This document shows positions 35,535-44,822 of a DNA stretch of 51,298 nt, in pieces. Where the stretch lies: the NCBI GenBank assembly GCA_903862655.1, contig CAIOZA010000122.1, positions 1 through 51,298 of the forward strand, in the 5' to 3' direction. Positions within the stretch are counted from its first letter, which is position 1. Each line of letters begins with the position of its first letter. Made by a program: the position numbers and the translations under genes. The notes below the pieces were generated by a model that saw nothing but the letters and a program-made list of their open reading frames with translations, was not told the DNA's origin and ran no database searches. This stretch comes from an uncultured Ignavibacteria bacterium. Its GTDB lineage: Bacteria; Bacteroidota; Ignavibacteria; Kapaibacteriales; UBA2268.

Positions 35535-35731
35535 TAAGCATTCCCGGAATAAAGAAAATTATCAATATTACCAGAGAAATCCTTTGGAGCATCAATCTTG
35601 ATGTTCTTTAAGTTGTCCATTAGACTACCTTTGTCGGAATTCTCCAAATTATGCATATATTTCATCAATTCTTCGAGTTCATTCTTAGATAATGAGCTTA
35701 TTTGAATCTTCAATGCCTCAACAGTTTCCAT
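35534..35731 (-). CDS. Small antitoxin paired with the PIN toxin
   Basis: A 65-aa protein starting METVEALKIQISSLSKNELEELMKYMHNLE, an alpha-helical N-terminus, then an acidic, probably disordered C-terminus that could thread into the toxin. No classical AbrB or MetJ/RHH domain is evident, so I infer its role from position (directly upstream, one-base overlap) and size. ATG at 35731. It likely represses its own operon, as VapB proteins do. Confidence 0.7.
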   Translation of the reverse strand: METVEALKIQISSLSKNELEELMKYMHNLENSDKGSLMDNLKNIKIDAPKDFSGNIDNFLYSGNA

Positions 35732-35814
35732 AAATATTCCGATGTTATTAATAAAAATAACTATTAATATATTTGAAACAACGAATATTTTTGATAATTA
35801 TTCTTATTTCTTTG

Positions 35815-36762
35815 TTAATCTTTTATGCAACGGACAGAAAACCCATAATCCTTAGCGCTATTGCTCCTGTATATACTGGCGTAATCATAGTACAAGTACC
35901 TACTCCATGCGTAAGCTGTACCAAACTCCTCAGTAGACCACCAATTACTGTTGTAACCAATATCGTCGAAATCTCCATCGTTGCTACGGTAGCCACCCGG
36001 GAGAGTGGAAAAACCACTTTCATTAGTTGCACCAGTGTTTGGACTCAACCATAAGCCATCACCTGCTTGTTTTGTGCCTGAAGTTTTAAGTTTGCCTCCT
36101 TGATCAGTTCCCCGAAAGCCTCTCATATCAACATATTCTCTTGACATACCTAAAAATATCTCCAGCTCTTTCCAATCATACTCACTAGCTACATTCCATC
36201 CCTCTGGGGCTATGCCTCTTGAATCATTTACTGCATACCAGTTATATAACTTGCCATAAATCAGACCATTTACAGGGTCGTTGTAGTAATAACACCATGC
36301 ACCAGTTTTTAAATATGACCAAGCTGTTGCATCCTGCTCTTCTGATATTAAATCACCATTACGATAATGATCAACATTCAGGTTTTTGAGCATCCAGACC
36401 TGCTTCCCGATAGTAAGGGGTTGATATTGATCGATATAGAAAATGACGCTGTCGATCGAACTTAATATGTAGCTTTTGGGATATGAAAAGATATAGACAT
36501 TGAGTATGTCACGTTTTACGCTGTCTTTTTCAAATTTGATACTAGCGATAATTTCAGTTGGATAATAAGCAATACGTGAGTCACTATAATGGATACGCAT
36601 AACATAGTTATTCTTTTTTTCTATGATATTTAAGCTGTCAATATCACCGAGATTATACTGCTTTGAACTTCCATCCTGAAGATAGAATTTGACGAGTGGT
36701 TCTGCTGAATAGAGGGATGCAGAAAAAATTATGATGACAATGATGGGAAGTGCTTTTTTCAT
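35815..36762 (-). CDS. Secreted FISUMP-domain protein, third paralogue
   Basis: 315 aa. I start at the ATG at 36762 (MKKALPIIVIIIFSASLYS, signal peptide); the frame extends four codons further to a TTG without added sense. The N-terminal module is EPLVKFYLQDGSSKQYNLGDI, nearly identical to the one at 34196. The FISUMP domain runs from VWMLKNLNVDHYRNGD through GAWCYYYNDPVNGLIYGKLY, GWNVASEYDW, GFSTLPGGYR, WWSTEE to FSVRCIKD. Alone on this strand between the VapBC pair and a HicB-like gene. Function unknown. Confidence 0.87.
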   Translation of the reverse strand: MKKALPIIVIIIFSASLYSAEPLVKFYLQDGSSKQYNLGDIDSLNIIEKKNNYVMRIHYSDSRIAYYPTEIIASIKFEKDSVKRDILNVYIFSYPKSYILSSIDSVIFYIDQYQPLTIGKQVWMLKNLNVDHYRNGDLISEEQDATAWSYLKTGAWCYYYNDPVNGLIYGKLYNWYAVNDSRGIAPEGWNVASEYDWKELEIFLGMSREYVDMRGFRGTDQGGKLKTSGTKQAGDGLWLSPNTGATNESGFSTLPGGYRSNDGDFDDIGYNSNWWSTEEFGTAYAWSRYLYYDYASIYRSNSAKDYGFSVRCIKD

Positions 36763-36798
36763 GGTTTTTGCCAATTTGAAGAGAGTTTATTTAATTTA

Positions 36799-36963
36799 TT
36801 AAATTTTGAGTTCATCACGAACTATCAGATAGTCTTGAATTGCTTCGCGGATGTTCTCAAGTGCTTCATCTTCAGTAGTACCCTGCGAAGCACACCCGGG
36901 TAAGTCTTCGCACCAGACAGCAAAACCTTCTTCGCTTTTTTTTAGTTTGATTCTATACTGCAT
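36799..36963 (-). CDS. HicB-like protein, 54 aa, no toxin partner
   Basis: This short gene reads MQYRIKLKKSEEGFAVWCED then LPGCASQGTTEDEALENIREAIQDYL, the HicB fold (type of UPF0150). It ends REVRDELKI-like VRDELKI. It is too short to contain a DNA-binding domain. The plus-side neighbour is era, 71 bases away on the same strand, and no HicA-like frame is in the gap. It may be an orphan antitoxin or a small regulator. GGAAA lies 5 bases upstream of the ATG at 36963. Confidence 0.7.
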   Translation of the reverse strand: MQYRIKLKKSEEGFAVWCEDLPGCASQGTTEDEALENIREAIQDYLIVRDELKI

Positions 36964-37034
36964 TAATTTTCCTTAATATGTATGCTCTTTCAAACGAATA
37001 ATTAAGGCCAATATTTTTACTCAAACAATTTCCT

Positions 37035-37934
37035 CTAATACCCGAATCGCGTCAGCATATCTCTGTCATTGCGCCATTTGTCTTTAATTTTGACGAATAA
37101 CTGGAGATAAACATGCATTTCGAGATAATTCTCGATTTTGTTTCTCGAGCGTTCGCCTACTTCTTTTATCTTTTCGCCATTAGCACCAACGATGATAGTC
37201 TTCTGTGACTGTTTTTCGACAATAATGTCAGCAGCAATATACCATTTGCCTACTTCACGCTCCTTGAATTCATTTATCTGGACTTCGCAAGCATAGGGGA
37301 TTTCCTCAGAAAAGTATTTGAAGATCTGCTCACGGATAATCTCAGAAACAAAGAATCTGTCGTTTTGATCGCTGAGGTAGTCATCGTCATAGAAGTACTC
37401 ATGCTCTGGCAGATACTTCTTGATAACCTCAACCAAAGCCGATGTTTCTGCTTTCTTCTTAGCAGAAATGGGCATTATTTCATCGAAGAGGTTCATGTTG
37501 GCTAATTGCTGAATAATGGGCAGTAAAAGCTTAATATTCGGCAGAAGGTCAATTTTGTTCAGTACCGCGATTTTAGGTTTGCTGATATTCTTAAGTCTTT
37601 CGATTAAATCGGCATTGAAATAGTCACCAAAATCCTTCATAGATCTTATGTCGATCACAAGTAAGACTAAATCAGCCTCAGCAAGGGATGAATCAATATA
37701 TTCCATCATTGATTTATGAAGCTCATGCTTTGGTTCAATCATACCGGGATTATCAAAAAAGACGATCTGATGATTTTCCTCAGTATGAATTCCAAGCACT
37801 TTCTTACGAGTGGTTTGCGGTTTACGTGTAACGATGGACAGCTTAGTGCCAAGAATCGCATTTAATAAAGTAGATTTACCGGCATTAGGCTTGCCAATAA
37901 TAGCAGCGAATCCAGCTTTTTTATTCATTTTCAT
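37035..37934 (-). CDS. era: Era GTPase, 30S ribosome assembly
   Basis: The 299-aa Era has a GTPase domain with G1 GKPNAGKS (residues 14-21), G3 FFDNPGM (DxxG), and G4 NKID. A KH domain follows at the C-terminus, with IIVGANGEKIKEVGERSRNKIE as the KH GXXG loop region and ending KIKDKWRNDRDMLTRFGY. G3 is DNPG and not the commoner DTPG, still a legal DxxG. Era binds 16S rRNA 3' end and checks 30S maturation. The ATG at 37934 has GAGG five bases upstream. Confidence 0.95.
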   Translation of the reverse strand: MKMNKKAGFAAIIGKPNAGKSTLLNAILGTKLSIVTRKPQTTRKKVLGIHTEENHQIVFFDNPGMIEPKHELHKSMMEYIDSSLAEADLVLLVIDIRSMKDFGDYFNADLIERLKNISKPKIAVLNKIDLLPNIKLLLPIIQQLANMNLFDEIMPISAKKKAETSALVEVIKKYLPEHEYFYDDDYLSDQNDRFFVSEIIREQIFKYFSEEIPYACEVQINEFKEREVGKWYIAADIIVEKQSQKTIIVGANGEKIKEVGERSRNKIENYLEMHVYLQLFVKIKDKWRNDRDMLTRFGY

Positions 37935-37941
37935 TTTACCT

Positions 37942-37988
37942 CAAAAAAAATGCCTTTGAATGTACGGTTCACTCCATCATCCAAAGGC
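37942..37988 (-). terminator. Rho-independent terminator between DUF3098 gene and era
   Basis: On the minus strand GCCTTTGG (37988-37981), a 22-base loop, CAAAGGC (37958-37952), then ATTTTTTTT. It ends the DUF3098 transcript, so era likely has its own promoter or relies on read-through. Confidence 0.8.
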
Positions 37989-38010
37989 TTAAAGATTTTA
38001 TTCAAATATA

Positions 38011-38337
38011 TTATTCAGGAGTTTTTGTAGTACCAAAAAATTTCCATAAACCATAAGGAATAATAAAGCAATATCCCAGTACAAGAAGAATAGGTCCAAT
38101 TGAAACTGCGAAAACATTATTCCATTTTCCGGATTCAACGGCTGGTTGATCAGTAATTCCGGTAGCCATCAGCAAATATCCAATAATAATAGTACCAACT
38201 CCTATAGCAAGAATAATAAGATTTTTCTTGATTAAAGGAAATTCCCAAGTAACTTTATTGGTCTTAGTTTTCTTTGCTGCAGCGACTAAAGAGCCTGTTC
38301 TGCTTGTAATAATTCGATCGTTTTTGTCTTTTGCCAT
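38011..38337 (-). CDS. DUF3098 family membrane protein
   Basis: The 108-aa protein has a basic N-terminus, then two membrane helices (NLIILAIGVGTIIIGYLLMA and VFAVSIGPILLVLGYCFIIPYGLW) with a short loop. It matches the DUF3098 pattern known from Bacteroidota, often encoded beside cell-division genes, although here the downstream gene is era. Function unknown. It is monocistronic with its own terminator and diverges from the peptide-transporter gene. Confidence 0.8.
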   Translation of the reverse strand: MAKDKNDRIITSRTGSLVAAAKKTKTNKVTWEFPLIKKNLIILAIGVGTIIIGYLLMATGITDQPAVESGKWNNVFAVSIGPILLVLGYCFIIPYGLWKFFGTTKTPE

Positions 38338-38549
38338 TATATTTCCAATTATGTTCTATTATTTTTGTTCAAATTTAATCAAAATCAATTGAATATAAAC
38401 GTATTTTTTTATTTAAAAAATAAACGTTTTTTCTATCTTTGTATTTTCCAGCTTTATACAAAAATCATATATGTTATTGTATTTTAGCAAAATAGACTTT
38501 AAAATCTAACGATTGTATATATTTTTTAAATTTATTTTTAGGATTCTTT

Positions 38550-40208
38550 ATGTTTAAAGGACATCCCAAAGGGCTTTTCGTAGCTTTCTTCGCTAATATG
38601 GGTGAGCGATTCGGATTCTACACAATGTATGCTATTTTTACTCTTTATATCCAGGCTAAATTTGGATATGATGCTAAGACCACCGGTGCTATCTGGAGTG
38701 TGTTTTTGTTCGGTGTATATTTTCTGCCTCTTATTGGTGGAATAATTGCCGATAGAGTTTTGGGTTATTCAAAAACAATTAACATCGGATTGGTTGTTCT
38801 TTTCATTGGCTATGCTCTGCTGTTCGTTCCGGGTACACAATTGCCTGTAATAATAACTGCTTTAGCAACAATTGCCGTTGGTACAGGCCTCTTCAAAGGA
38901 AACCTGCAGGCTTTGGTGGGTAATATGTATGATCATCCGGATTATAGCAAGAACCGCGACAGCGCCTTCAGTATTTTTTACATGGGTATTAACGTTGGTG
39001 CTTTCTTTGCACCACATGCAGCGAATGCTATGAATCAGATGATTCTGACCAGATACGGTTTTACCTACAATCAGGAAATACCTGCTCTTGCGCACAAATA
39101 TCTCAATGGAGACATGAGTGTTATGGTGAAATTGAAAGAGCTTGCCCTCACACAGATGCCTAATATGACAGACTTAAAAGTATTCTGCGATAAGTATATT
39201 TCAGCTTTGAGCGAATCTTATAATTATGCTTTTGGTTTAGCCGCAATTAGTATGATCATAAGTTTTCTAATTTTTGTTATCTTTAAAAAATACTACGCTC
39301 ATAATGATATTACAACAGATAAGAACAAAACTCAAGCCGCTAAGGATGCTGAAGTTCAGATACCCAGAAAAGAATTCAATCAGAGAATTTTTGCACTTAT
39401 TCTAGTGTTTGTCGTTGTTATTTTCTTCTGGATGTCATTCCATCAAAACGGTCTTACTATTACATGGTTTGCACGAGATTACACGAAAAGCATGATTAGC
39501 CAGGAACTCTATATTTTCTTCAATCTGTGGTCTGTTCTGTCGCTATCAGCCGCAATTATTGGATTGGTGCTGATTTTCAACACAGCCAAGCAATCAGCTA
39601 AGATGATAGGTGGCGGTTTGATTGTTGGAGGATTAGCCGTAACATATTATCTTTATACTACATTTGCAAAAACAAATCAAATCCTTCCACAGGATTTCCA
39701 ACAATTTAATCCTTTGTACATAGTGATTTTCACACCTGTAGTATTGTCGATATTCGCAGCATTAAGAAAACGCAACAAAGAACCGAAAGCACCACGTAAA
39801 ATTGCTTATGGTATGTTGGTTACAGCCTCTGCATTTATTCTCCTGAGTATTGCCTCGATGGGGCTCGAAGCACCAGGAGTTCTCGCAGCACGTGGCGGTG
39901 TTTCCACAATGTTAGTAAATCCAATGTGGCTTATTATTATGTATTTTATTCTTACAATTGCAGAGTTATTCCTGAGTCCAATGGGTATTTCTTTCGTATC
40001 GAAAGTTGCTCCTCCAAAATATAAAGGATTGATGCAGGGTGGATGGTTTGCAGCAACTTCTATCGGCAATCTGCTTGTTGGTGTTATGGCTGTATTCTGG
40101 GATCAAGTTTCACTATCTGTTTTTTGGCTAATACTAGCTTTATCTTGTCTAGTCGCAGCGGTTTTCATTTTTGCTGTTATGAAGAGATTAGAAGCTGTTG
40201 CTCAGTAA
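38550..40208 (+). CDS. POT/PTR family proton-dependent di-/tripeptide transporter
   Basis: A 552-aa MFS-type transporter of the POT family with about 14 membrane helices: MGERFGFYTMYAIFTLYIQAKFG, GLFKGNLQALVGN, FSIFYMGINVGAFFAPHAA and the C-terminal LSPMGISFVSKVAPPKYKGLMQGGW are diagnostic. It imports small peptides with protons. In the E1xxE2R motif of helix 1 only E2 and Arg are present (N-M-G-E-R), with Asn at the first Glu. I recall the same in other Bacteroidota members, so this is probably a subfamily trait affecting proton coupling. First of three genes for peptide use; the next is peptidase T, 42 bases downstream. Confidence 0.92.
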   Translation: MFKGHPKGLFVAFFANMGERFGFYTMYAIFTLYIQAKFGYDAKTTGAIWSVFLFGVYFLPLIGGIIADRVLGYSKTINIGLVVLFIGYALLFVPGTQLPVIITALATIAVGTGLFKGNLQALVGNMYDHPDYSKNRDSAFSIFYMGINVGAFFAPHAANAMNQMILTRYGFTYNQEIPALAHKYLNGDMSVMVKLKELALTQMPNMTDLKVFCDKYISALSESYNYAFGLAAISMIISFLIFVIFKKYYAHNDITTDKNKTQAAKDAEVQIPRKEFNQRIFALILVFVVVIFFWMSFHQNGLTITWFARDYTKSMISQELYIFFNLWSVLSLSAAIIGLVLIFNTAKQSAKMIGGGLIVGGLAVTYYLYTTFAKTNQILPQDFQQFNPLYIVIFTPVVLSIFAALRKRNKEPKAPRKIAYGMLVTASAFILLSIASMGLEAPGVLAARGGVSTMLVNPMWLIIMYFILTIAELFLSPMGISFVSKVAPPKYKGLMQGGWFAATSIGNLLVGVMAVFWDQVSLSVFWLILALSCLVAAVFIFAVMKRLEAVAQ

Positions 40209-40250
40209 ATAGAATTATTAAATTTAATTAACATTGTCAAACATTTTTAA

Positions 40251-41507
40251 ATGAGAATTATGAATCAGTCAGTTTTAGATAGACTTTTGAGATATGTAAA
40301 AATAGATACTCAATCAAAGGAAGATTCGGACACATTCCCGAGCACAATGAAGCAATTTGATTTAGCAAATCTTCTGGTCGGGGAATTGAAAGAGCTAGGT
40401 CTTAATGCAGAGATAGACGAGCATTGCTATGTGATGACAACAATTCCTTCGAATTTGCCTTCATCGCATCCTGCATTCGGCAAAGTCCCCGCAGTGGGCT
40501 TTGTCGCTCATGTTGACACTTCACCGGAAGTATCGGGAGAAAATGTTAAACCACAGATTATTAAATACGAAGGAGGAGATATTGTTCTCCCAGGCGATAC
40601 AAGTGTTGTCATCAAAGCATCTGAAAATCCCGGTTTAGAAGAATGTATTGGGCATACACTCGTGACAACAGACGGCACAACATTACTTGGTTCAGATGAT
40701 AAATCTGGTGTTGCCGCTATTATGACAGCAGCACAAACAATAGTAAATAATCCTGATATTCTTCACGGAGATATTCAAATCTGCTTCACTCCTGACGAAG
40801 AAGTCGGTATGGGCACAAAGTATTTCGATCTGGAGAAATTTGGAGCTAAATACGCATACACAATTGACGGCGATCTTCCCGGTGAGCTTAATAAAGAAAC
40901 ATTCAGCGCAGATGCAGCGATTGTAACTGTTTATGGCAGAGATATTCATCCAGGTAGCGCCAAGAACATCATGGTTAATTCAGTCAGAGTTATGGCTGAT
41001 ATTATTGCAAAAATGCCGAAAGACAAAGCTCCCGAAACAACTGAAAATTATGAACCATATCTTCATCCATATGTTCTCGAAGGTGGTGTATCGAAATCAA
41101 CACTAAAGATTCTCTTCAGAGATTTTGAAACAGCAGGATTAGCAGTTCACAAGGAGAGAATGAAGAAAATTGTTGCCGAAGTTCAGCTTATGTATCCGGA
41201 AGCTAAGATCCAACTTGAAATAAAGGAACAATACAGGAACATGCGCGATAAACTAATCGAACAGCCAGAAGTTCTGGATTATCTTTGGGAAGCTGCAACA
41301 ATTACAGGCGTTAATCCTTACTGGAAACCAATTAGAGGCGGCACAGACGGCTCAAGATTGACGGAAATGGGGTTGCCCACTCCGAACATCTACACAGGAG
41401 GTCAAAACTTCCACAGCCGTCAGGAATGGGTTTCAATCGATTCTCTCAATAAAACAGTAGAAACAATTGTAAATCTGATAAAAGTTTGGGTAGAAAAAAG
41501 TAAATAA
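40251..41507 (+). CDS. pepT: Peptidase T, tripeptide aminopeptidase
   Basis: The 418-aa M20B metallopeptidase removes the N-terminal residue from tripeptides in the cytoplasm. It has all the metal-site elements: FVAHVDTSPE (His, Asp), GSDDKSG (bridging Asp), TPDEEVGMG (catalytic Glu and ligand Glu), TIDGDLPGE (Asp) and NFHSRQEWV (His). HPGSAKNIMVNSV marks the lid domain and RGGTDGSRL the end. Two ATG codons, 40251 and 40260, are possible; the second better matches the usual MxxSVLDRLLRYV opening. It lies between two peptide transporters, so the three genes form a coherent uptake-and-hydrolysis operon. Confidence 0.95.
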   Translation: MRIMNQSVLDRLLRYVKIDTQSKEDSDTFPSTMKQFDLANLLVGELKELGLNAEIDEHCYVMTTIPSNLPSSHPAFGKVPAVGFVAHVDTSPEVSGENVKPQIIKYEGGDIVLPGDTSVVIKASENPGLEECIGHTLVTTDGTTLLGSDDKSGVAAIMTAAQTIVNNPDILHGDIQICFTPDEEVGMGTKYFDLEKFGAKYAYTIDGDLPGELNKETFSADAAIVTVYGRDIHPGSAKNIMVNSVRVMADIIAKMPKDKAPETTENYEPYLHPYVLEGGVSKSTLKILFRDFETAGLAVHKERMKKIVAEVQLMYPEAKIQLEIKEQYRNMRDKLIEQPEVLDYLWEAATITGVNPYWKPIRGGTDGSRLTEMGLPTPNIYTGGQNFHSRQEWVSIDSLNKTVETIVNLIKVWVEKSK

Positions 41508-41530
41508 CAAATATTAAAATTGAGGATTTA

Positions 41531-43534
41531 ATGGAAAATACATCAACGCCAAGTACCGGTTTGCCCGAAAATGCTTATCGTGAATTAAAGCCGGGAGAAG
41601 AATACCAGCCCATTCTTTCGCCACAATATACATTTCCAGAAGTAACAACATGGTCCGTCTTATGGGGATTATTAATGGCAATTATTTTTTCAGCCGCCGC
41701 AGCATATTCGGGGTTGAAAATTGGTCAGGTTTTCGAAGCAGCTATCCCTATTTCAATCATTGCTGTTGGCGTATCCAAGTTTGCAAAAAAGAAATCTGCG
41801 CTGGCGCAGAACGTAATTATTCAGTCAATCGGAGCAAGTTCAGGTGTTATCGTTGCCGGTGCCATCTTTACGATACCCGGACTTTACATATTAAAAGCTA
41901 AATACCCAGAAATTCAGGTAGATTTCTTTCAGATATTTTTCTCATCATTGCTGGGTGGATCACTAGGAATTTTATTCCTTATCCCGTTCAGAAAATATTT
42001 TGTGAAAGATATGCACGGTAAGTTTCCTTTCCCTGAAGCAACTGCAACAACCGAGATTCTTATAACTGGTGAAAAGGGTGGCAATCAGGCTGCAATATTA
42101 ATTACCAGTGGTCTAATCGGTGGACTTTTTGAATTCCTTTCCTCTTCAATGAGACTCTGGAGCGAGTCGTTCACAACCAGAATTGTTCCAATCGGTCAAT
42201 TTCTATCCGATAAGTATAAACTGGTTTTCAAAATGAGCGTTAGCCCTTTGGTTTTCAGTTTCGGTTATCTGGTTGGGCTTAAATTCTCATTGATTATTAC
42301 AATTGGTTCTCTATTATCATGGTTTGTGCTGGTACCGCTATTGAATGCAATAGGTGGAGTAGCCGCAGGAGCAAATGGTGTCAATATTTTTGCAGCAATG
42401 ACTCCTGAATCAATTTTCAGGGGATACGTCAGACCAATCGGTATCGGTGCTATAGCAATGGCCGGTCTGATCGGCATCATCCGTTCTTCGTCTGTTATCG
42501 GATCAGCATTTAAGCTGGCTGTTGGCGGTATAGGTAAGGGTAAGAAGAAATCAGAAGACGAAGTAGAAAGAACACAAAGAGACCTCAAAATGCCTGTTAT
42601 TTTGATGCTTTCTTTAGTTGTAATTATTGTTCTTTTCTTTTTCCTGATGATGGGAGTTAAAATCACAGCCGCTCAATCAGGAATTGCATTATTGACAATA
42701 GTTATTATTTCGTTCTTATTTACGACTGTTGCTGCCAATGCTATTGCTATTGTTGGCACTAACCCCGTTAGCGGAATGACATTGATGACACTCATAGTTT
42801 CCTCATTTGTTCTTGTTGGAGCCGGACTCAGTGGTCCAACAGGCATGGCGAGTGCATTGATTATCGGTGGTGTAGTTTGTACAGCATTATCAGTTGCGGG
42901 TGGATTTATTACCGATCTTAAAGTTGGTTATTGGATAGGCACAACACCAGTTAAACAGCAGATGTGGAAATTTCTGGGAGTACTAGTATCCTCGGCAACC
43001 GTCGGTCTCGTTATCTACGTACTAGCCAAAGCTTATGGATTCGTACTCACTCCTGAAACACCAAATCCACTTATAGCTCCACAGGCAAATGCTATGGCTG
43101 CCGTAATTGAGCCATTGATGCAGCCCGGTGCTCAGATTAACTGGATGCTTTATGTGGTTGGAGCCTTTATTTCTTTCTTTGTGTATCTTTTGGGAATTTC
43201 ACCACTGGCATTTGCCCTTGGTATGTTTATTCCTCTTGATTTAAATACACCGCTGATAGTTGGTGGTTTGATTAATCATTTCATCGGAAAAAGTTCGTCT
43301 GATAAAAATATATCTGAAGCCAGAATTCAGCGCGGGACATTGATTTCATCAGGCTTTATTGCAGGTGCTGCTTTGTTTGGTGTTCTGGGAGCGATGCTGC
43401 TGTTCTTTGGGGTTGATCCGGCAATTAATGTGTGGAAAGATAACCTGGTCGGAGCTGAATGGACTGCACTGATTGCATTCATCTTCATTCTCATTTATTT
43501 CGTTTGGGATACAAAAAGAGCAAAAGTAGAATAA
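41531..43534 (+). CDS. OPT-family oligopeptide transporter
   Basis: The 667-aa protein has about 16 membrane helices and the family features SAAAAYSGLKIGQVFEAAIPIS near the N-terminus, KYFVKDMHGKFPFPEATATTEIL, GANGVNIFAAMTPESIFRGYVRPIG, and LFALGMFIPLDL-like ALGMFIPLDLNTPLIVGGLINHF. OPT proteins import tri- to longer peptides or metal chelates; bacterial members near peptidases are usually taken as peptide importers. It follows pepT by 23 bases with GAGGATTTA before the ATG. Together with the POT transporter it would widen the size range of peptides brought in. Confidence 0.92.
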   Translation: MENTSTPSTGLPENAYRELKPGEEYQPILSPQYTFPEVTTWSVLWGLLMAIIFSAAAAYSGLKIGQVFEAAIPISIIAVGVSKFAKKKSALAQNVIIQSIGASSGVIVAGAIFTIPGLYILKAKYPEIQVDFFQIFFSSLLGGSLGILFLIPFRKYFVKDMHGKFPFPEATATTEILITGEKGGNQAAILITSGLIGGLFEFLSSSMRLWSESFTTRIVPIGQFLSDKYKLVFKMSVSPLVFSFGYLVGLKFSLIITIGSLLSWFVLVPLLNAIGGVAAGANGVNIFAAMTPESIFRGYVRPIGIGAIAMAGLIGIIRSSSVIGSAFKLAVGGIGKGKKKSEDEVERTQRDLKMPVILMLSLVVIIVLFFFLMMGVKITAAQSGIALLTIVIISFLFTTVAANAIAIVGTNPVSGMTLMTLIVSSFVLVGAGLSGPTGMASALIIGGVVCTALSVAGGFITDLKVGYWIGTTPVKQQMWKFLGVLVSSATVGLVIYVLAKAYGFVLTPETPNPLIAPQANAMAAVIEPLMQPGAQINWMLYVVGAFISFFVYLLGISPLAFALGMFIPLDLNTPLIVGGLINHFIGKSSSDKNISEARIQRGTLISSGFIAGAALFGVLGAMLLFFGVDPAINVWKDNLVGAEWTALIAFIFILIYFVWDTKRAKVE

Positions 43535-43561
43535 TTTTTTAAGAACGTGCTGTCAAAAAGT

Positions 43562-43659
43562 GTCATTTTGAGTGAAACGTACTGAACCGAAGAATCCAGT
43601 ATTCATGCGGGCTGGATTCGCTTCGCAGGCCTCCGGCACCTCACTTCGTTCGGAATGAC
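43562..43659. repeat. GTCATTYTGA...CGGAATGAC palindrome, second copy
   Basis: GTCATTTTGAGTG at the left and TTCGTTCGGAATGAC at the right, with the inner pair GAATCCAGT..GCTGGATTC around ATTCATGCGG as in 1652-1728. It carries an extra GCAGGCCTCCGGCACC insertion. It sits between the OPT gene and the flippase-like gene. Confidence 0.7.
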
Positions 43660-43691
43660 AAATTAATATTTTTGAATAAAAAGGTAAACGG

Positions 43692-44774
43692 ATGAACAAC
43701 AACACTAAAGAAACTACAGAAGAAGCTAAAAAGAAGCCTTCAGAAAAGAAGAAGCAATATCTTGGTATGCTGTTGGCTATCGTGCTTGTTGTTGCCTCAT
43801 TCTATTATGCAACCAAGGATATTGATCTGGCTAAACTCTGGTCAATCATCATACATGCTGATTATCTCTGGGTAATCCTGTCAATTCCTGTTATGCTCCT
43901 TTCCCACTGGGTGAGAGCTATGAGATGGCAGACAATGCTTCAGCCAATAGTTAAAAATTCTCATTTATGGAATCTATTTTCTGCGGTAATGGCTGGTTAT
44001 GCTGTCAATAATGTGAGTCCTATTCCACGTGGCGGCGAATTTGTAAGACCTTATATATTTGCCAGACGCGAGAAAGTTTCTTTCACATCTGTTTTTGCTA
44101 CTATTATTGTCGAAAGATTCGTCGATGTTCTCGTATTGTTGCTAATGTTCGGAGCTGTTTCTTTCACATTTAGGGATCAAATTCGTACTGCTCTTCCTAA
44201 CCTGCAGGCAGAAAAGATGCTCTTTCCTGTTTTGATTTTCGTTGGTGTTTTGATTTTATCATTCTGGCCCCGGTTAGTGAGAGCAGTATTAAGGGTCACA
44301 ATCAAGCCGCTCTCCGAGAAAATCCATGATAAAATCAGTGTGCTATTCGAAAAATTTGTTGTTGGTCTGAGTATCATTCATAAGCCTTCACAGTATTTCA
44401 GGCTTACGGCAGAATCACTTTTGATCTGGCTTCTCTATACAATTCCAATGTTTATGATGTTCTTCTCTTTTGGGTTCAATCAAGCACCATATAATCTTGG
44501 TTTTGATGATGCAATTCTGCTTATTGTAATCTCAGGAGTAGCTTTTTCAATTTCACCAACACCCGGGGCAATTGGAGTATTCCATTTCCTTATTCAAAAT
44601 ACGCTTGTTAAGCTTTATGGTGTAAGTTCTGAGGCTGCATTAGCTTACGCAACCGTCAATCATGGCATTGGTTATTTGCTTCAGGTGGTTGTTGGCGGAT
44701 TGTTCCTTTTGAGAGAGAATCTAAAACGAATACCCCATCAGGAAGATATAGAGCAAGATCTAGAGAAAATATAA
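43692..44774 (+). CDS. Flippase-like membrane protein (LPG_synthase_TM / UPF0104 family)
   Basis: The 360-aa protein begins with a charged Lys/Glu-rich N-terminus, then about eight membrane helices. Family signatures: LSHWVRAMRWQTML, GYAVNNVSPIPRGGEFVRPY, FATIIVERFVDVLVLLL and SISPTPGAIGVFHFL. This is the transmembrane part found in MprF and in glycosyl-lipid handling proteins such as AglD. Its substrate here is unknown, but export or flipping of a polar lipid is a fair guess. AAGGTAAACGG precedes the ATG. It is 48 bases upstream of the rlmI-like gene on the same strand. Confidence 0.85.
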   Translation: MNNNTKETTEEAKKKPSEKKKQYLGMLLAIVLVVASFYYATKDIDLAKLWSIIIHADYLWVILSIPVMLLSHWVRAMRWQTMLQPIVKNSHLWNLFSAVMAGYAVNNVSPIPRGGEFVRPYIFARREKVSFTSVFATIIVERFVDVLVLLLMFGAVSFTFRDQIRTALPNLQAEKMLFPVLIFVGVLILSFWPRLVRAVLRVTIKPLSEKIHDKISVLFEKFVVGLSIIHKPSQYFRLTAESLLIWLLYTIPMFMMFFSFGFNQAPYNLGFDDAILLIVISGVAFSISPTPGAIGVFHFLIQNTLVKLYGVSSEAALAYATVNHGIGYLLQVVVGGLFLLRENLKRIPHQEDIEQDLEKI

Positions 44775-44822
44775 ATAGCCATCTTAAAGTTCAATATTCA
44801 ATTTAGTAAAACTTCTATCAAA

